DNA of 64,000 nt. It comes from Limnanthes douglasii subsp. nivea (Eukaryota; Streptophyta; Magnoliopsida; Brassicales; Limnanthaceae). The number at the start of each line of letters is the position of its first letter. Position 1 is the first letter of the stretch. The stretch covers positions 70,885,910-70,949,909 of the forward strand of contig JAUPFV010000001.1 in NCBI GenBank assembly GCA_036936605.1. The letters are read 5' to 3'. The translations under genes were made by a program, and so were the position numbers. A model generated the notes under the pieces. It saw only the letters and a list, made by a program, of their open reading frames with translations. It searched no databases and was not told the origin of the DNA. Shown here in pieces: positions 12,606 to 24,700 of the stretch.

Positions 12606-12989
12606 GTTGAAAGAAAATGACGTTGAGAATTTGAAGAGGCAAAACCAGTGAATTGTTCTCATTGGGTGGAATGTGAAACGTGGAGGAAAACGTGTTGTGT
12701 CATAGACCTATCAAGAAGGGTCTAGTCAGTCTTTCAAGTAGGGGTCAGAAAATTCGAAGCATAAGTAAAGTTATCTCTCTAGTCAGAAGATTCGAAGTGG
12801 AGGCAAGGTTGTATTTCGAGTTGGCAAATTCGAAGTAAGTGGGGAGTTTATTTGCACTTATTCTTAGATTCGAAGTGAGGTTGCAAGTCATTGGGCTTAA
12901 TCATAATGAAGGGGCTGGATGAAGGAAGTTTTATTCACTTGGAGTAATGTTCGAAGAGTGAATAGTTCTTATAAATTGTCTGTATAAGA

Positions 12990-13000
12990 ACTAGGGGGCT
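12990..13000 (+). other. Polypurine tract of gypsy element
   Basis: ACTAGGGGGCT lies immediately before the 3' LTR, at the expected site of plus-strand priming. Confidence 0.75.
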
Positions 13001-13002
13001 AC

Positions 13003-13275
13003 TGATAAGGAAATATATTCTTTAGGGACCTAAATGTAATTAATAAGGACTTAATTGATAGGTTCTATTAATATAGAGTTTAATTAAGCCTTATAAGAAA
13101 TATAGGGACTGAACTGTAAATATTCCTTTATGTAACCGCTATTGTAACTAACTTGCTAGGCCTATTTAAAGAGGCTGGGGAGGTTGATTACGCCTATGAA
13201 ATTTTTAGAGGAGAAAGACAATATTCACTTCAAAATAATCTCTCTGATTGATTCTAAGAAGTTACTTTCTGTTCA
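13003..13275 (+). repeat. 3' LTR of gypsy element (273 bp)
   Basis: It matches the 5' LTR except for five substitutions. It ends 139 bp downstream of the stop codon of the small secreted-protein gene on the opposite strand. Confidence 0.92.
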
Positions 13276-13413
13276 TAACTTGAAAATTGTATTTACCTGG
13301 TTTTAAAATATATAAAAATAGCTTTATTATAATGGATAAAGACAGTTATATTGAATTTATTTGTTTTATTCATTTAACAACTACGTGTATTTTCATTATT
13401 GCATAATCTGTCT

Positions 13414-13857
13414 TCAACTCTGTTTTGATGGAGCATATGTTCGTTTAGATAGCATTTCAACATCAATAGATTTATTTGTCTTCAACGATCTGTCTAGTCG
13501 CTCCCTTGGTGCTGATACTTTTCCACGCGGTGGTTGTGGTGAGCCTTTATGCCACGTACCGCTACCTGTGCTTCCTGGTGCACCTGGTTGCTGATGATAC
13601 CACCCTCCTCCACGTTTTACTCTGCCACCGTAGGTTTCTGAATATGATCCTTGTGATAACATTTCTAAAAAAGGATCACCTTTTTAAAAATAGGAATAAA
13701 TAACGAATAAAAATTCAAGAATGAAAAATAAATGTTCAAATGGCTTGCCTGGATGTTCATCGATGTGTCTTGCAGTAGTAATCGGCAGGGCGATATACAG
13801 AATCAAACCCACAAGTAAAAGGAACCCTTTGATTCCGATGTACTTACCGGCCACCAT
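13414..13857 (-). CDS. Small secreted peptide precursor, family member 1 (2 exons, 119 aa)
   Basis: Probably a precursor of an extracellular peptide. Exon 1 is 13857-13749 and begins MVAGKYIGIKGFLLLVG; a hydrophobic signal-peptide core ends in 'ITTA|RHIDEHP'. The phase-1 intron (13748-13665, 84 nt) would start with GC in a strong CAG|GCAAG context and end TTTTTTAG. Exon 2 (13664-13414) reads 'EMLSQGSYSETYGGRVKRGG', then a Gly/Pro-rich, basic region ('GAPGSTGSGTWHKG', 'SPQPPRGKV') and ends 'TYAPSKQS'. The signal peptide, intron site and phase, and exon-2 start match the genes at 29.2 and 56.7 kb; the C-terminal half does not. No cysteines. A gypsy element lies 139 bp beyond the stop. The family is unrecognised. 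A pseudogene is possible, given the unusual donor. Confidence 0.6.
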
Positions 13858-13920
13858 ACTTGCTCTTCTGTGTTTTTCTAGTTTGTAACTTTTGTGTGCA
13901 GTATACAATTATTCGATCTC

Positions 13921-13951
13921 ATTTATATAGAGAGTGATAAACCCGAGTCAA
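13921..13951 (-). promoter_or_regulatory. Core promoter of family member 1: W-box + TATA
   Basis: The minus strand has TTGACT (reverse of 13946-13951) and then TATATAAAT (13921-13929), 64-72 bp before the ATG. Both elements and their 17-18-bp spacing recur in the two related genes. TTGACC/T is the WRKY binding core. Confidence 0.6.
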
Positions 13952-14700
13952 ATATACTTTCTAATGAAAGATAAATTGTCTATAAAATCCCCAAGTTTAA
14001 AAGTATTTTTAAATTTATTTTTGAAATTCTTTTTTCTAAAATTCATAAATCTACTTAATTTAATAATAGGTTCGAGGGTCCATCATTTCAATAATCTAAA
14101 GTACAAATTTTGTAAAATATGTCTAAAAAATGTAACAAATTTGGGAGTTTTAGTGATAATTTCGCCTATAAATATATTTACTAATCAATAAAAAAAATCT
14201 AATAAACTGAAAACAAATATAGTTAATTATTATTATTTTTGCCATCAAACTATAATTTTTTATTAAAATAAAATAAGAAAATAGCTCTTTGTAAGGCCCA
14301 TTTGTAAACAATTTTCTTTTTGAAGTGAGAGCCTAGTCAAATTACATATTTTATGCTTTAAACCAAAATTATGGCACTTAACTTTTTCCTTCCAGATGCC
14401 ATTTATTAAGAAAAATTTGAGGCTTAGCTTTTTTTTTGTTTTTTTTATGGTCTTTTTTAATTCTTGTTTGTTCTCATTGGATAGTATCAATCTCTAATTT
14501 CTTGAGTTAATGAGGTATTTTTTAATGATTTTTTCCAGAAGTTAATGTTCTTTGTTTATTTTTTAAATTGATAGTCTGTTTTTGTTTTTGGGGTTCCAAA
14601 GTCTTTTCTTATCTTCAACTCAATCATTTTCAGGAGCTTTAATGACCATGTAAACTAATTCAACTTATACTTTCTCAATCATTTTTCAATACTAAGTGTT
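13952..14700. other. AT-rich intergenic sequence
   Basis: Upstream region of peptide gene 1 and the flank of the decayed LINE. I see only short poly-A/T runs and no supported gene. Confidence 0.6.
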
Positions 14701-14729
14701 CTTATTTTCATATTGCTTTGTACTTAAAT

Positions 14730-17700
14730 CAAGCTCAATATTCCTTAATCTTCTTTTGTTAAATAACCCATATCTAAGCTTTCGAGTAAAGTGATTGCTC
14801 TAAGCTGAGTCGGTTCTTGGTTCTGGTTGAAATCCAGTCTTATTATGTTCTTTAGCGTTTGTTTAGCCAACCAATCTCCTGCTAGGTTCCGTTCTATGAA
14901 GATATGTTTTATTGTAATATAATTGGACATTGGTTTCCTGCAGCAATCAATCAAAGGAGACATTAACCATGAAGTCTTTCTTCTATCGATCATTCCAATT
15001 AGCTCACTAGAATCAACCTATATATCTAGTATAGATATGTTTCTTTTTGTACAAATTAATATACCATCTAGTAGAGCCTTTCATTCAACTAGGATAGGAG
15101 ATTGTTTTCCATATATTATGCCAAAATAAAAAATATTGCTTATTTAGTTATCCATTATAATCCTACCACTAACTGATTCTCTTGAAATACTACAAGCCTT
15201 ATTCGTATCTAGCTTAATCCTATTTGCAATACGAGGATACCATTTGATTTAATATCGTATTATTGGTTTATTATGGAAGTGATAACATCCCAAATTAGGA
15301 GCTAAGTTTATATCCCTTTATAAGCTCTATCAAATCTAGAGATTATGTTATAAATGTGAACAAGAACTGATTTTACACTTATGTTTTGGTCTTGATATTT
15401 TGCTTTGTATCTAGCATATGAGATAGGCTAGCAAATAATTTGAGGGATGATGGTTATCATATGGATATCCTTGTCGGCGAACCAGATCCAGGTTCTAATA
15501 AGGTGAAATAATGTCACGTAGCTTGATATATATAGACCAAATATTCTAGCAAAGTTCTCCAAACATCTTAGGCCAAATTATACTCTATAAATAAATGTTT
15601 AACAAATATGATTTCATTGCAGAATTAACATTTTAAAGCCAATGAGAGATTCATATTCTGCATAATGGAGTCTACATGTATGCATGATTCAAAAGTCTCC
15701 AGAGTCGAAATGAGGTTTTTTGGGTATGGTATCGTTTCATATTCTCGAAAATAGACTAGATTTATTGTTATACTCTTTTATTAGATTCCAAGTATTTTTT
15801 GTACATAATTCTCAATTAGAAGAGAGTGTGCACTTGATTGTGCCATCTTAATATGAAATTATCTTAACTCTACGTATTTTTTCTATATCACATGGGAGGA
15901 TTGCATTCTAAGCTTTTCAATATCTCAAGCACAAGTAATCCAATAGTTCATAACATTTTCCTCAAGAATGAAGAGTGAGAACTGAATGAAAGCTTGTTTA
16001 TCATTCTATTTCTCATACTATAAATAAATCTCTTCTTTCCCAACTTTCCAGAAGGTATAATTGTATACCTTTTTCTACTCGTAAAATATTTTTCCATATA
16101 TTAGAGTTTTTGTTTGATATTTGGATTTGCAAAGGGTGAAAGTTTTTACAGTAAATAGAGACCATATATTTAGACCAAAAAGTAAAATTTTCTTTCAATT
16201 TAAATCATATTTCTAATTTGCTACAGTACAACCCCAAAACAACCTATTATATATCTTCTCAGTTATATATATCACTATTTTAGGTAACTGACAACTTTGT
16301 AAATAGTATATATAGGGATGACTACCAAAACTGATTGAATTAAAATGAGTCTACCTTCGAATGAAATAAGATTCGCATCCCACTTTTGAATTCTTAATCT
16401 AATTTTAGTAACAAAATCATCAAAATTTCCAATTATGCTGATTCTATGGATTTTGATTAAGAAATTTGAAAGGTACTTTACCATTATTAAAACCAGTTTG
16501 GTTTTTAATGATATAGATCATTTCTTGGGTCATTATAAAGAGACAACAAATATAGTTTTATCTTCGTTTATCATCTGGTTGGATCTGTCTTCATAAGTTT
16601 TTAAGAATTCATTTGTTTTCTTAAGATTTGATGAGAAACCAATTGCAAAGATGATAAAATCATCAGCAGAATGCAAGGCAAGGTATGACCAATTAAATAC
16701 TTGATTTATATTATATTCTACAATTATCTTCATATAGTTTCTTCAAACCCATTATTACGTATTCTTCTACTAAATTTAAGAGCCTAGAAGATAGTGGGTC
16801 TCATCGTTTGACCCTTATACTATATTTAAATCATCATTTTAACTCACCATTAAAGTTTTTAGAGAACCAAGTATCATTGATACAATTTCTAATATAGTCA
16901 TAGCCATTTTTTGTCAAAACAAATTCTTTCATAAAATATTCTCGTGTATACTTCTTCCCTTCATAAAACCACATTGTCAGACTTATATATTCTTTGGAAG
17001 TAATTTTAACATTCTTTCATTCAATATTTTTTATTGAATTTTGTTAAATACAGTGCATACACTAATTGGTCTATATTCGCCTCAGGTTTTAGGAGATTCC
17101 ACATCTGGCACTAAACATATAACGGTAGGCAAAACCCCTTCAAGGATATGATAACCTTGAAAGAAAGCTTTGATTCCTATACAAAGAGCCATGTGTATGA
17201 TTTTCCAGCAAAGCTGGAAACATTTGTCACTAAACTCATCAACACCAGCTTCTCCATTGACAGTCAATACATTCAATGAGTTGTGAATTTCTTCATTTGA
17301 ATGTAATTTCAATAGGTTTCGTTTTCTTATTCTATTATAATCTTAGGAATCGTATGTTGTAAATCTTCAAAAAAATTTGGTTAGGTTGCTCAGCTAAAAA
17401 CTTTTTGCAGTGGTCCTTAGCTAATTTTTCTAGTTCTAATGATCATTATACCTAATATCATGTATTATATATATTTTTCTTATTATTTTCACAAATTTAT
17501 GGAAACAGTTAGTGTTACTATCCCATCCTTCATCCAGCAAACTAAAGAATTTAGTTCCATTATATTTCCTCCTTAGCCATAAGTTGAAAACGGTTTGCTT
17601 GAGCTTTAGAAAGTTTATTATATTTTATATGGATTGGCTAGTTTTTAAACACTTTTCTAATTTTTTTTCCTCTTCAGATTGAGTAATGGCATCGACTCTT

Positions 17701-19660
17701 TTTCTGAAAGTATCCAAGTTCCACTTTTTCAATCTTAACATAAGTTTTTTAACTCGTTCCAAAATACTATAATAGGAGGACCTAAAATTTATTTTTTTCA
17801 ACTTTCTTCAACTACTTTGCGGAAATTATCATATAAGGTCAACATATTTTAAGACTTTTAAAAAGATATAATTTGGTTTTTTCCAACCAATATAGTTATA
17901 CACAATGGTTAATGGTCAGAACCACTTTTAGATAGATGTCTTACTTTAATAATGTCAAAATGACCCATATAACTAGGGTTATATAAAAATTTGTCTCCCC
18001 TTTTCCATTTACTATTATATGTCCAAGTGAATTTAGAACCAGAGAAACCTGCATCCTCTAAGTGACAGTCTTGAAAAATATTATTAAAATCATCAATACT
18101 TTTCAAACATAATGTAGATTAAACCAACTCTTCTTGAGAGTTAGATATCACATTAGAATCTCTCATAACAATCCACTACATTGAGTGATCTGCAAATTCT
18201 CTTAAGTCATCCCAAATATCAACTCTTTGTTCTCTTGTACCTTTAGCTAAACCATTGTGACCAAGAAATTGTTTTCCATAGAAAAATGATATAAGTTTAA
18301 GTGTAAGATATTTTCTTGGCTAATATCAATATCAACTTTGAAATCTTCCTTCCAAAAAATTCATATCTTATTATTTATATTGGTTGTTCCTGAATAAAAC
18401 TCAAGTTTTCTAGTAACTGTATCTAATTTTAGCGCATAGATTATAGGTTTTTGAATAGCCAATAAGTAAAAAAAAATTCAAAGTTAGGAGTCTTCTAATA
18501 GTCCATTTATTTCGGAGTCCCCTCGCATTCGTAAGAATTGGGAGTGTCATTTAATAATTTTCTTGAAAGGGCCAAACTAACCCTTATAACTCAATGTTAG
18601 CCTGAAACCTTGCGCCTTAAGATGATTAGATTTAGTCTTTTTCTTTTTTATATGTACAACCTTCATAAAATATGTTCTTTTCTCAATATTACCCATTATT
18701 AGAATTGAAGGTAATCCTCTATTAGTTTCTTTTAGAGAAGATATATGGTTTGAATCTAAATTCTACAAATCATAAGATAAAGTAAAGAATGGTCGAGTTT
18801 GTATAGATTCTCAAGCTTCTAATATTTCATCTTCTATATCGGATGAGCTTAGGTTATCAATCTCTTTTATATTTTTATTTTCCTTAAGATTTAGAAAATT
18901 TGTTTTTCTCATTATTATTTATTAAGCCATATGATACAGCTTTTTTATGCTTATTGATTTAACTTTAAAAACCCAGACTTCAGAAGGTTTATCTTTCTTA
19001 GTAGAAATTTGAGTCTTGATTTTTTTTTCCAAAAGGTTTATATTTCTTACAGTATGAGGTATTACCATATTCCCATACTAAATATCCTGCTAGATTATTT
19101 TAATATTACCAAATCCTATCTAGTCTTTTGAAATTAATTCTCTAGAAACATCCAACTCAATCCAGGCTTTGCAAGCATTGATTCTAGCTCTATTTCTACA
19201 TGACTTCCTCATTGCACAAATATTCTCGTAGGTTCAGGAGTGTTACCTACTCTGGAGTAACGAGAGATTCAAATCGAGGATTCAAACATGAGTTCCATTT
19301 TAGAACTCTCATAGTAAACTAACCAATTTTGGAAAGGTTTATTTTCTATATCTTTTTGTAATCTTCATGATTATCAAATTCAATCATCACATGTTTTGGA
19401 TACAAAATATTTAGGTTAAATTCACCTATAAAACCTACATTACTTAACAACAGATGCATTGGTTCCAACTCAGATCGACCATGCAATAATTTTCCTATAA
19501 GTGTATATTTTGAATTTGATTGAAACCTGGATTTATCTTGGGAATAAAATTCTATTGCAATGTGATGTCTTTTTTATTATGAATGACATTATTTGGATAT
19601 TGATGTTCTTCTAACTTTGTGATGGCTACTTCAGAGAGTTTAGGCTTAATAGTTTTGTTA
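14730..19660 (-). mobile_element. Highly decayed LINE remnant
   Basis: Fragments appear on the minus strand in LINE order. Near 19100-19250 is an ORF1-like stretch ('NACKAWIELDVSRELI'). An endonuclease piece at 18106-17909 has 'FNNIFQDCHLEDAGFSGSKF' and 'TWTYNSKWKRGD'. An RT start at 17312-17082 has 'GEAGVDEFSDKCFQLCWKI'. The RT catalytic area at 16733-16533 reads 'LALHSADDFIIF', where FADD is expected. The RT C-terminus at 16484-16275 has 'ISFEGRLILIQSVLVVIPIY', and the RNase H-like end at 14993-14745 has 'HIFIERNLAGDWLAKQTL'. Every block is separated by stops and frame shifts. This copy is far older than the LINE at the left edge. The outer limits are approximate. Confidence 0.78.
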
Positions 19661-19697
19661 TGTTTTAGGTATTGGGAAAGGAAAACTTACTTTAAAG

Positions 19698-19925
19698 TAG
19701 GAATGCAAATGCGTCAGGTTGGCTGAGGGTATTAGTAAACCCATGACCCATCCCATCTTTACTTTTTAAACTCGTCGGGTTCGAGTACCTCTTTTGGTAA
19801 GAGATTTTGTTTCCCACTCCCAAACCCGTCGAGTTTGGGTACCCACTCGCGGGTATCCATTGATCATTTATTTATCCTAGAATTATTATCCGATATCCAA
19901 TAACAAATTCGAAAACCAAAAATAA

Positions 19926-19957
<32 letters not shown>

Positions 19958-20528
19958 TAAAATATACCGAATATATAAATTTAGTAACAAATCTAATTTA
20001 ATAACAAATATATAAAACATATTTACTATTTACTATTTACTATTTACTATTTCTAATTTATATTTTTTTAATTTTTAATAAATTATAGTTGTTTTCTCAA
20101 TATATAAATTTATTAAAAAAATTAACTTTTTTTTTTAATTTTTATTCAATATAAATCTTTACAATTGTTAAATATATATTAATTATAAATATTTTAAATA
20201 TAATAAAGTAGAAATAATGATAAACTATAAAAAAAATAAAAAAATAAATACATAAATTATAAAGAATAGAAACAAATTGAATTATATAATTATATAATTT
20301 TAGAATTCATTAAATAATTATATACCAAGTATTGATTTTATAATACAACAATGGACCAGGTTTGAATTTTCCCTTAAAAAATTTCTTAAACCCATACCCC
20401 ATCCAAACACGTCGGATAGTAAATTATCAACTTACGATCCATCAATGCGGAATTTTGAAAACCTATATCCCACCTCATCGGGTCGACGGGATCAGGTACT
20501 AACGGATTCGAAAAAAATTACATCCCTA
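19698..20528. mobile_element. Non-autonomous hAT-like element (probable)
   Basis: The ends are inverted: TAGGAATGCAAATG at the left, and TAGGGATGTAATTTT reading in from the right. Near both ends are blocks rich in CGGGT/GGGTACC-like words ('gtcgggttcgagtacc', 'cgggtcgacgggatc') around an AT-rich core with microsatellites. This pattern is seen in plant hAT-derived non-autonomous elements. The flanking 8-mers are not identical, so no clear target duplication supports it. Confidence 0.45.
19926..20053. repeat. Simple repeats (TAA)n and (TTTACTA)n
   Basis: A (TAA)n run lies at about 19926-19953 and a heptamer run (TTTACTA, about 4 copies) at 20021-20053, both in the core of the hAT-like element. 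Confidence 0.85.
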
Positions 20529-20871
20529 ATAAAACTGATGAAACATTAATACAACGTTTGAATGGATTGTTGGGCATATAGAGAGAGTGAACATTGATTG
20601 TTTGAAGGAATTATTGGGCATACATAGAGAGTGGAACATTGATTGTTTTAGATTGTGTTGGAAATTTTATGTCTTCAAAAGGAGTTTTTATATGGAATTT
20701 GATGTGGATTTGAGGATCTGTTTTGTTTGAAAAGGATAAAAATTGATACTTGGTAATTGGTGATGAATGGAACTCATCTTTTATCATCTTACGGAGTATG
20801 ATAAAAACATGACAAAAAGAAAAACATATTCCATGGTATTATTAATCAAAGTATTATTTTCACGCCCTTAA

Positions 20872-21070
20872 GGGGGTAGCCGAGTTGGTTGAGTATGGCA
20901 TTCTTATGACCAAAAGGTCATGAGTTCGAGTCCCTCTACATACGCTTTCTCGGCTGAGGCTGTCACTTTGTGTGGTTTACCTTCTGGCGTTGGTTTGCAG
21001 GCTATCGCGTCAGACTGAGAGTTTACCCTGTGCACACTCATTGCACTCTGAGTAACGGCTATTTAGAGGA
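20872..21070 (+). mobile_element. Au-like SINE (tRNA-derived)
   Basis: The head resembles a tRNA with RNA polymerase III A box TAGCCGAGTTGG (20877-20888) and B box GAGTTCGAGTCCC (20922-20934). A tail follows with 'gtggtttacctt', 'tttgcaggctatcgcg', 'gtttaccctgtgcacac' and 'gtaacggct', which I recognise as the body of the plant Au SINE family. It is about 200 bp long. It cannot be a working tRNA because there is no acceptor-stem partner after the B box. The family name is from memory of its consensus. Confidence 0.72.
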
Positions 21071-21556
21071 GAATATATAAAATCGGTTAAAATTATTTGG
21101 GACATACTATAAATGTTAATTGAACAATTTCTAATGAATATTGCTAAATAAATTTGATATCGGTGGTTATAAGTAAATTATAAATAAATTTGCTATCATG
21201 TTTTAAACCGTATTGCTACCATTATTTTTGTTATATTCGTATCGTCGCCAACAGAAAAGCGTTAGCACCTATTTGACACGAAACGTTTATGTGAACCGTA
21301 TTGGAGTAAACCTCCATGCGATTTGACAGTTTAAACCAGATTTATTATGATAAAAACAAATTGTAAACATCGGAAACATTGTTAATTTCTTTTCCTAATA
21401 GATCGATCTAGTCATATTATTTTACTATCGTTGCTAGAGTAATTGAATTCCGTTCCAAATAATTTGGAGATCTTTATTATTTTATTTAAATATTGTTGCT
21501 AAACATCTTAGTTTTCGTTTAAAATTCGACGGGGAAAACTGAAATAAATACTTTTA
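21071..21556. other. Intergenic, AT-rich, no gene seen
   Basis: Unassigned sequence between the SINE and the copia LTR. No open frame or repeat worth naming. Confidence 0.6.
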
Positions 21557-21739
21557 TTTTAACATGCACATGTTTTACATAGCATCTTAGTTGTTGTTTT
21601 TGTTAAAAACAAATAGAGAAGTAGCCGCATGAAGCGGCTAGGGTTTTGTGTTTATTAGAAAATGTTACTTTTTGTTTTATTGATGCATTAGAGATGTAAT
21701 TCAAAAATTGACCAATTTAATACACTGAATATTCTAACA
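21557..21739 (-). repeat. 3' LTR of copia A
   Basis: 183 bp, paired with 26108-26290. The terminal TG/CA is damaged at its outer end (TT instead of TG on the plus strand). Confidence 0.88.
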
Positions 21740-24700
21740 CCCCCCTCAAGTTGTGTAGTGAGATCACCAATACCCAACTTGGATAAAACTGATTCAAATG
21801 TTCTTGCAGCAACCGCTTTTGTCAGGATGTCTGCCAGTTGGTCTTCGGATCTAACAAACGGAAGTTCGACTGTCCCATCTTCAATCTTTTCTTTTATGAA
21901 GTGCCTATCTATTTCAACGTGCTTTGTTCTATCGTGCTGTACCGGGTTCTCTGAAATCTTAATCGCAGCTTTATTATCGCACATTAACTGAGTTGGACAC
22001 TTCAAAGGGGATCCGATTTCTTTCATTATCTTCTTTAACCAAAGTATCTCAGTAATCCCTTTAACGATTCCTCTAAATTCTGATTCAGCACTTGACAGTG
22101 ATACTACTTTATGTTTCTTACTCCTCCAAGTCACCAAGTTACCTCCAAGAAGAGTAAAGTAGCCAGCAGTTGATCGCTTGTCGTTAGGATTCCCTCCCCA
22201 ATCAGCATCTGTGAATACTTCAACATCAAGGTGCCCATTTTTCTTAAAAATTATGCCTCTTCCTGGTGTGCCTTTGAGATATCGAATAATCCTCATTACT
22301 GCCTCCATATTGTGTTCCTGAGGATGATGCATAAACTGGCTAACTACTCCCACCGCGTATGCAATGTCGGGTCGAGTGTGAGCCAGGTAAATCAATTTTC
22401 CCACCAACCTTTGGTACCTTTCTTTATTCGCTGGTCTAGCCCCTTAAATTATCTGTAGTTTGTGATTCACAACCATAGTAGTGTCATTTGTTTTGCAATC
22501 CATCATGCCAACTTCAGCTAATAAATCCAATATATATTTCTGTTGAGAGATATAAATCCCTCATTTTGAACTAAGAACATCGATTCCTAGGAAATACTTC
22601 AATCCCCAAGGTCTTTCATTTCAAACTCCTTCAAGAGGTTATTCCTAAGAGAGCTAATTTCTTCTTCGTCATTCCCCGTTATAATCATATCGTCGACATA
22701 TATTATAAGACAAGTGACTAATTCTCTTCTCTTTTTGTAAAACAAGGTATGATCCCCATTACTATGTTTGTAGCTATACTGCTTCATTGCCATTGTAAGT
22801 CTCCCAAACCAAGCACGAGGAGACTGTTTGAGCCCATATAATGCCTTTTTCAGTTTACATACATCATTTTCTTGAAAACCATCAGAGAACCCTGGTGGGG
22901 GTTCAATATATACCTCTTGTTCCAAGTCTCCATGTTAGAAAGAATTCTTTACATCAAATTGATGAAGAGGCCAATCTTTATTCATGGCTATTGAAAGTAA
23001 AACTCTGATAGTGTCAATCTTTGCAACCGGAGAGTACGTTTTAGAGTAGTCTATACCATATATTTGTGTATATCCTTTGGCAACCAATCTTGTCTTGTGT
23101 CGCTCAATGGTGCCATCAGATTTATATTTTATATTAAACACCCATCTACACCTGATTGCTTTCTTCCCGTGTGGTAACACACAATTCTCTCATGTACCAT
23201 TCCTTTTTAGAGCTTCCATTTCGGTATTCATTGCCTCATTCCATTCAGTCATCTCCTTAGCTTATTGAGCTGTTTTAGGGATTTGTTTAGAGAGAATAGT
23301 AGCTGAAAACGCCTTTGCAATCTTCGTCATTCCTTTCCTGTCCTTTTTTACTGGATATGTAGAAGCACGAGGAACGTGTTCCGGTGAATACCGGTCAGGA
23401 AGAACCCCTCTATTTTTTCTTGGGGGAAGAACTGGAGTTTTTGTTTCAACAAACGAACTTCCTGAAATGTCATGGTTAATAGAATTTTGTTAATTATGAT
23501 ATTGTAAATTGTTCACCTCTTGATGGACATTTTCTTCGGCTGATTTGCTGGTAGTATCCATGGCATTTATTTTTTGTTGGACATTATCTTCAGGAGAATC
23601 ATTGGTGGTAAGAACTGCCTCGTCAATCTCCTTTATGTTGGAAGAGGCGTGTTCGGTGGCGCCATCTACCGACTCTGTCGGCACATCCTCAAAGTAACTT
23701 TCATATAACAACCAGTCGAGTGATTCACTTACTTTCTCCCCCTGAGCACGAGATTGGTGGTCAAAAAAATAATCGGATTCTAAGAAGTCACAGTTTATGG
23801 TGACATGGATTCGACGAGTAACCGGATTGTAACACCGATATCCCATTTGATGAACACTGTATCCAAAGAATACATACTTTTCAGCACAAAGATTAACTTT
23901 GTTTCGACTAGTTTTAGGGATATGAACAAACACCGAACAACCAAAGACACGAGGTGGTAAGGTCATAACAGATGGAATTGTAACTTGGGTGGCAAGCACT
24001 TGTAATGGAGTTTTATTTCCTAGACATCGGGTTGGTAGACGATTTACAAGATATGTAGCTGTAGCAAGAGCTTCTGGCCAAAGAGAATGAGGAACTCTAG
24101 ATTCAATCATAATAGCACGATTTTTTCGTTCTGAAGTACCGTTTTGTTGAGGTGTGTTTGGACAAGTGGTTTGATGGATAAGACCATTTGATTTGAAAAA
24201 ATTATGCATTGTTTGGTTGACAAACTCTGTTCCATTATCAGAACGGAGAATCTGTTTTTTTTTTTCAAAATAAGTCAAAATAATTTTGTAAAAACAAACA
24301 AATATTTCTGGTACTTCCGATCTATGTTTCATGAAGTATATCCAAGTCATTCTTGAGAAATCATCCACAAATAAAACAAGTGCAATTTGGTGCTGGACCC
24401 CAAACATCAGAATGAATTAGCGAAAAAGCATAATCAACTCTAGTATTACTTTGATTAAATGAGACCTTACGATTTTTTGCAAGAATGCAGGTTTCACATT
24501 TCTCATGAATGGAATTATTCAAAAAAAGACTAGGAAAAAAACTCTTAAGATAACTAAAAGAAGGATGACCAAGTCGTCGGTGCCATAACCAAAGTTGCCT
24601 TTCGGTTGTTCCGTGAGCAAGCATGGCATGTCCTTTTGAACTACCTCATCAACATAATAGAGACCTCCTTGTTCAGTACCACGCCCAATGATCTCCTTCG

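Larger units (their letters stand above)
6557..13275 (+). mobile_element. Ty3/gypsy LTR retrotransposon, Tat/Ogre-like, internally deleted
   Basis: This is a complete LTR-to-LTR element of 6.7 kb. It has two 273-bp LTRs starting TGATAAGG and ending TTCA, a primer-binding-site-like TGGCGCTAG 8 nt after the 5' LTR, a purine tract before the 3' LTR, and gag-protease-RT-RNase H-integrase order, which defines Ty3/gypsy. I count five substitutions between the LTRs (about 98% identity), so the insertion is young. A non-coding tract of about 850 bp with an antisense ORF lies between pol and the 3' LTR, as known for the Tat lineage. I do not see a convincing target-site duplication. The lineage assignment is inference from gag, PBS and layout. 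Confidence 0.93.

Noticed and set aside
6552..13281. Target-site duplication of the gypsy element
   Set aside because: The 5 bases outside the two LTRs (tacag and taact) do not match well enough.
13361..13703. Plus-strand ORFs over peptide gene 1
   Set aside because: They are shadows of the minus-strand exon 2; no homologues or promoter on the plus strand.
20872..20945. tRNA gene
   Set aside because: A and B boxes are present, but there is no matching acceptor stem after the B box, and the sequence continues into a SINE tail.
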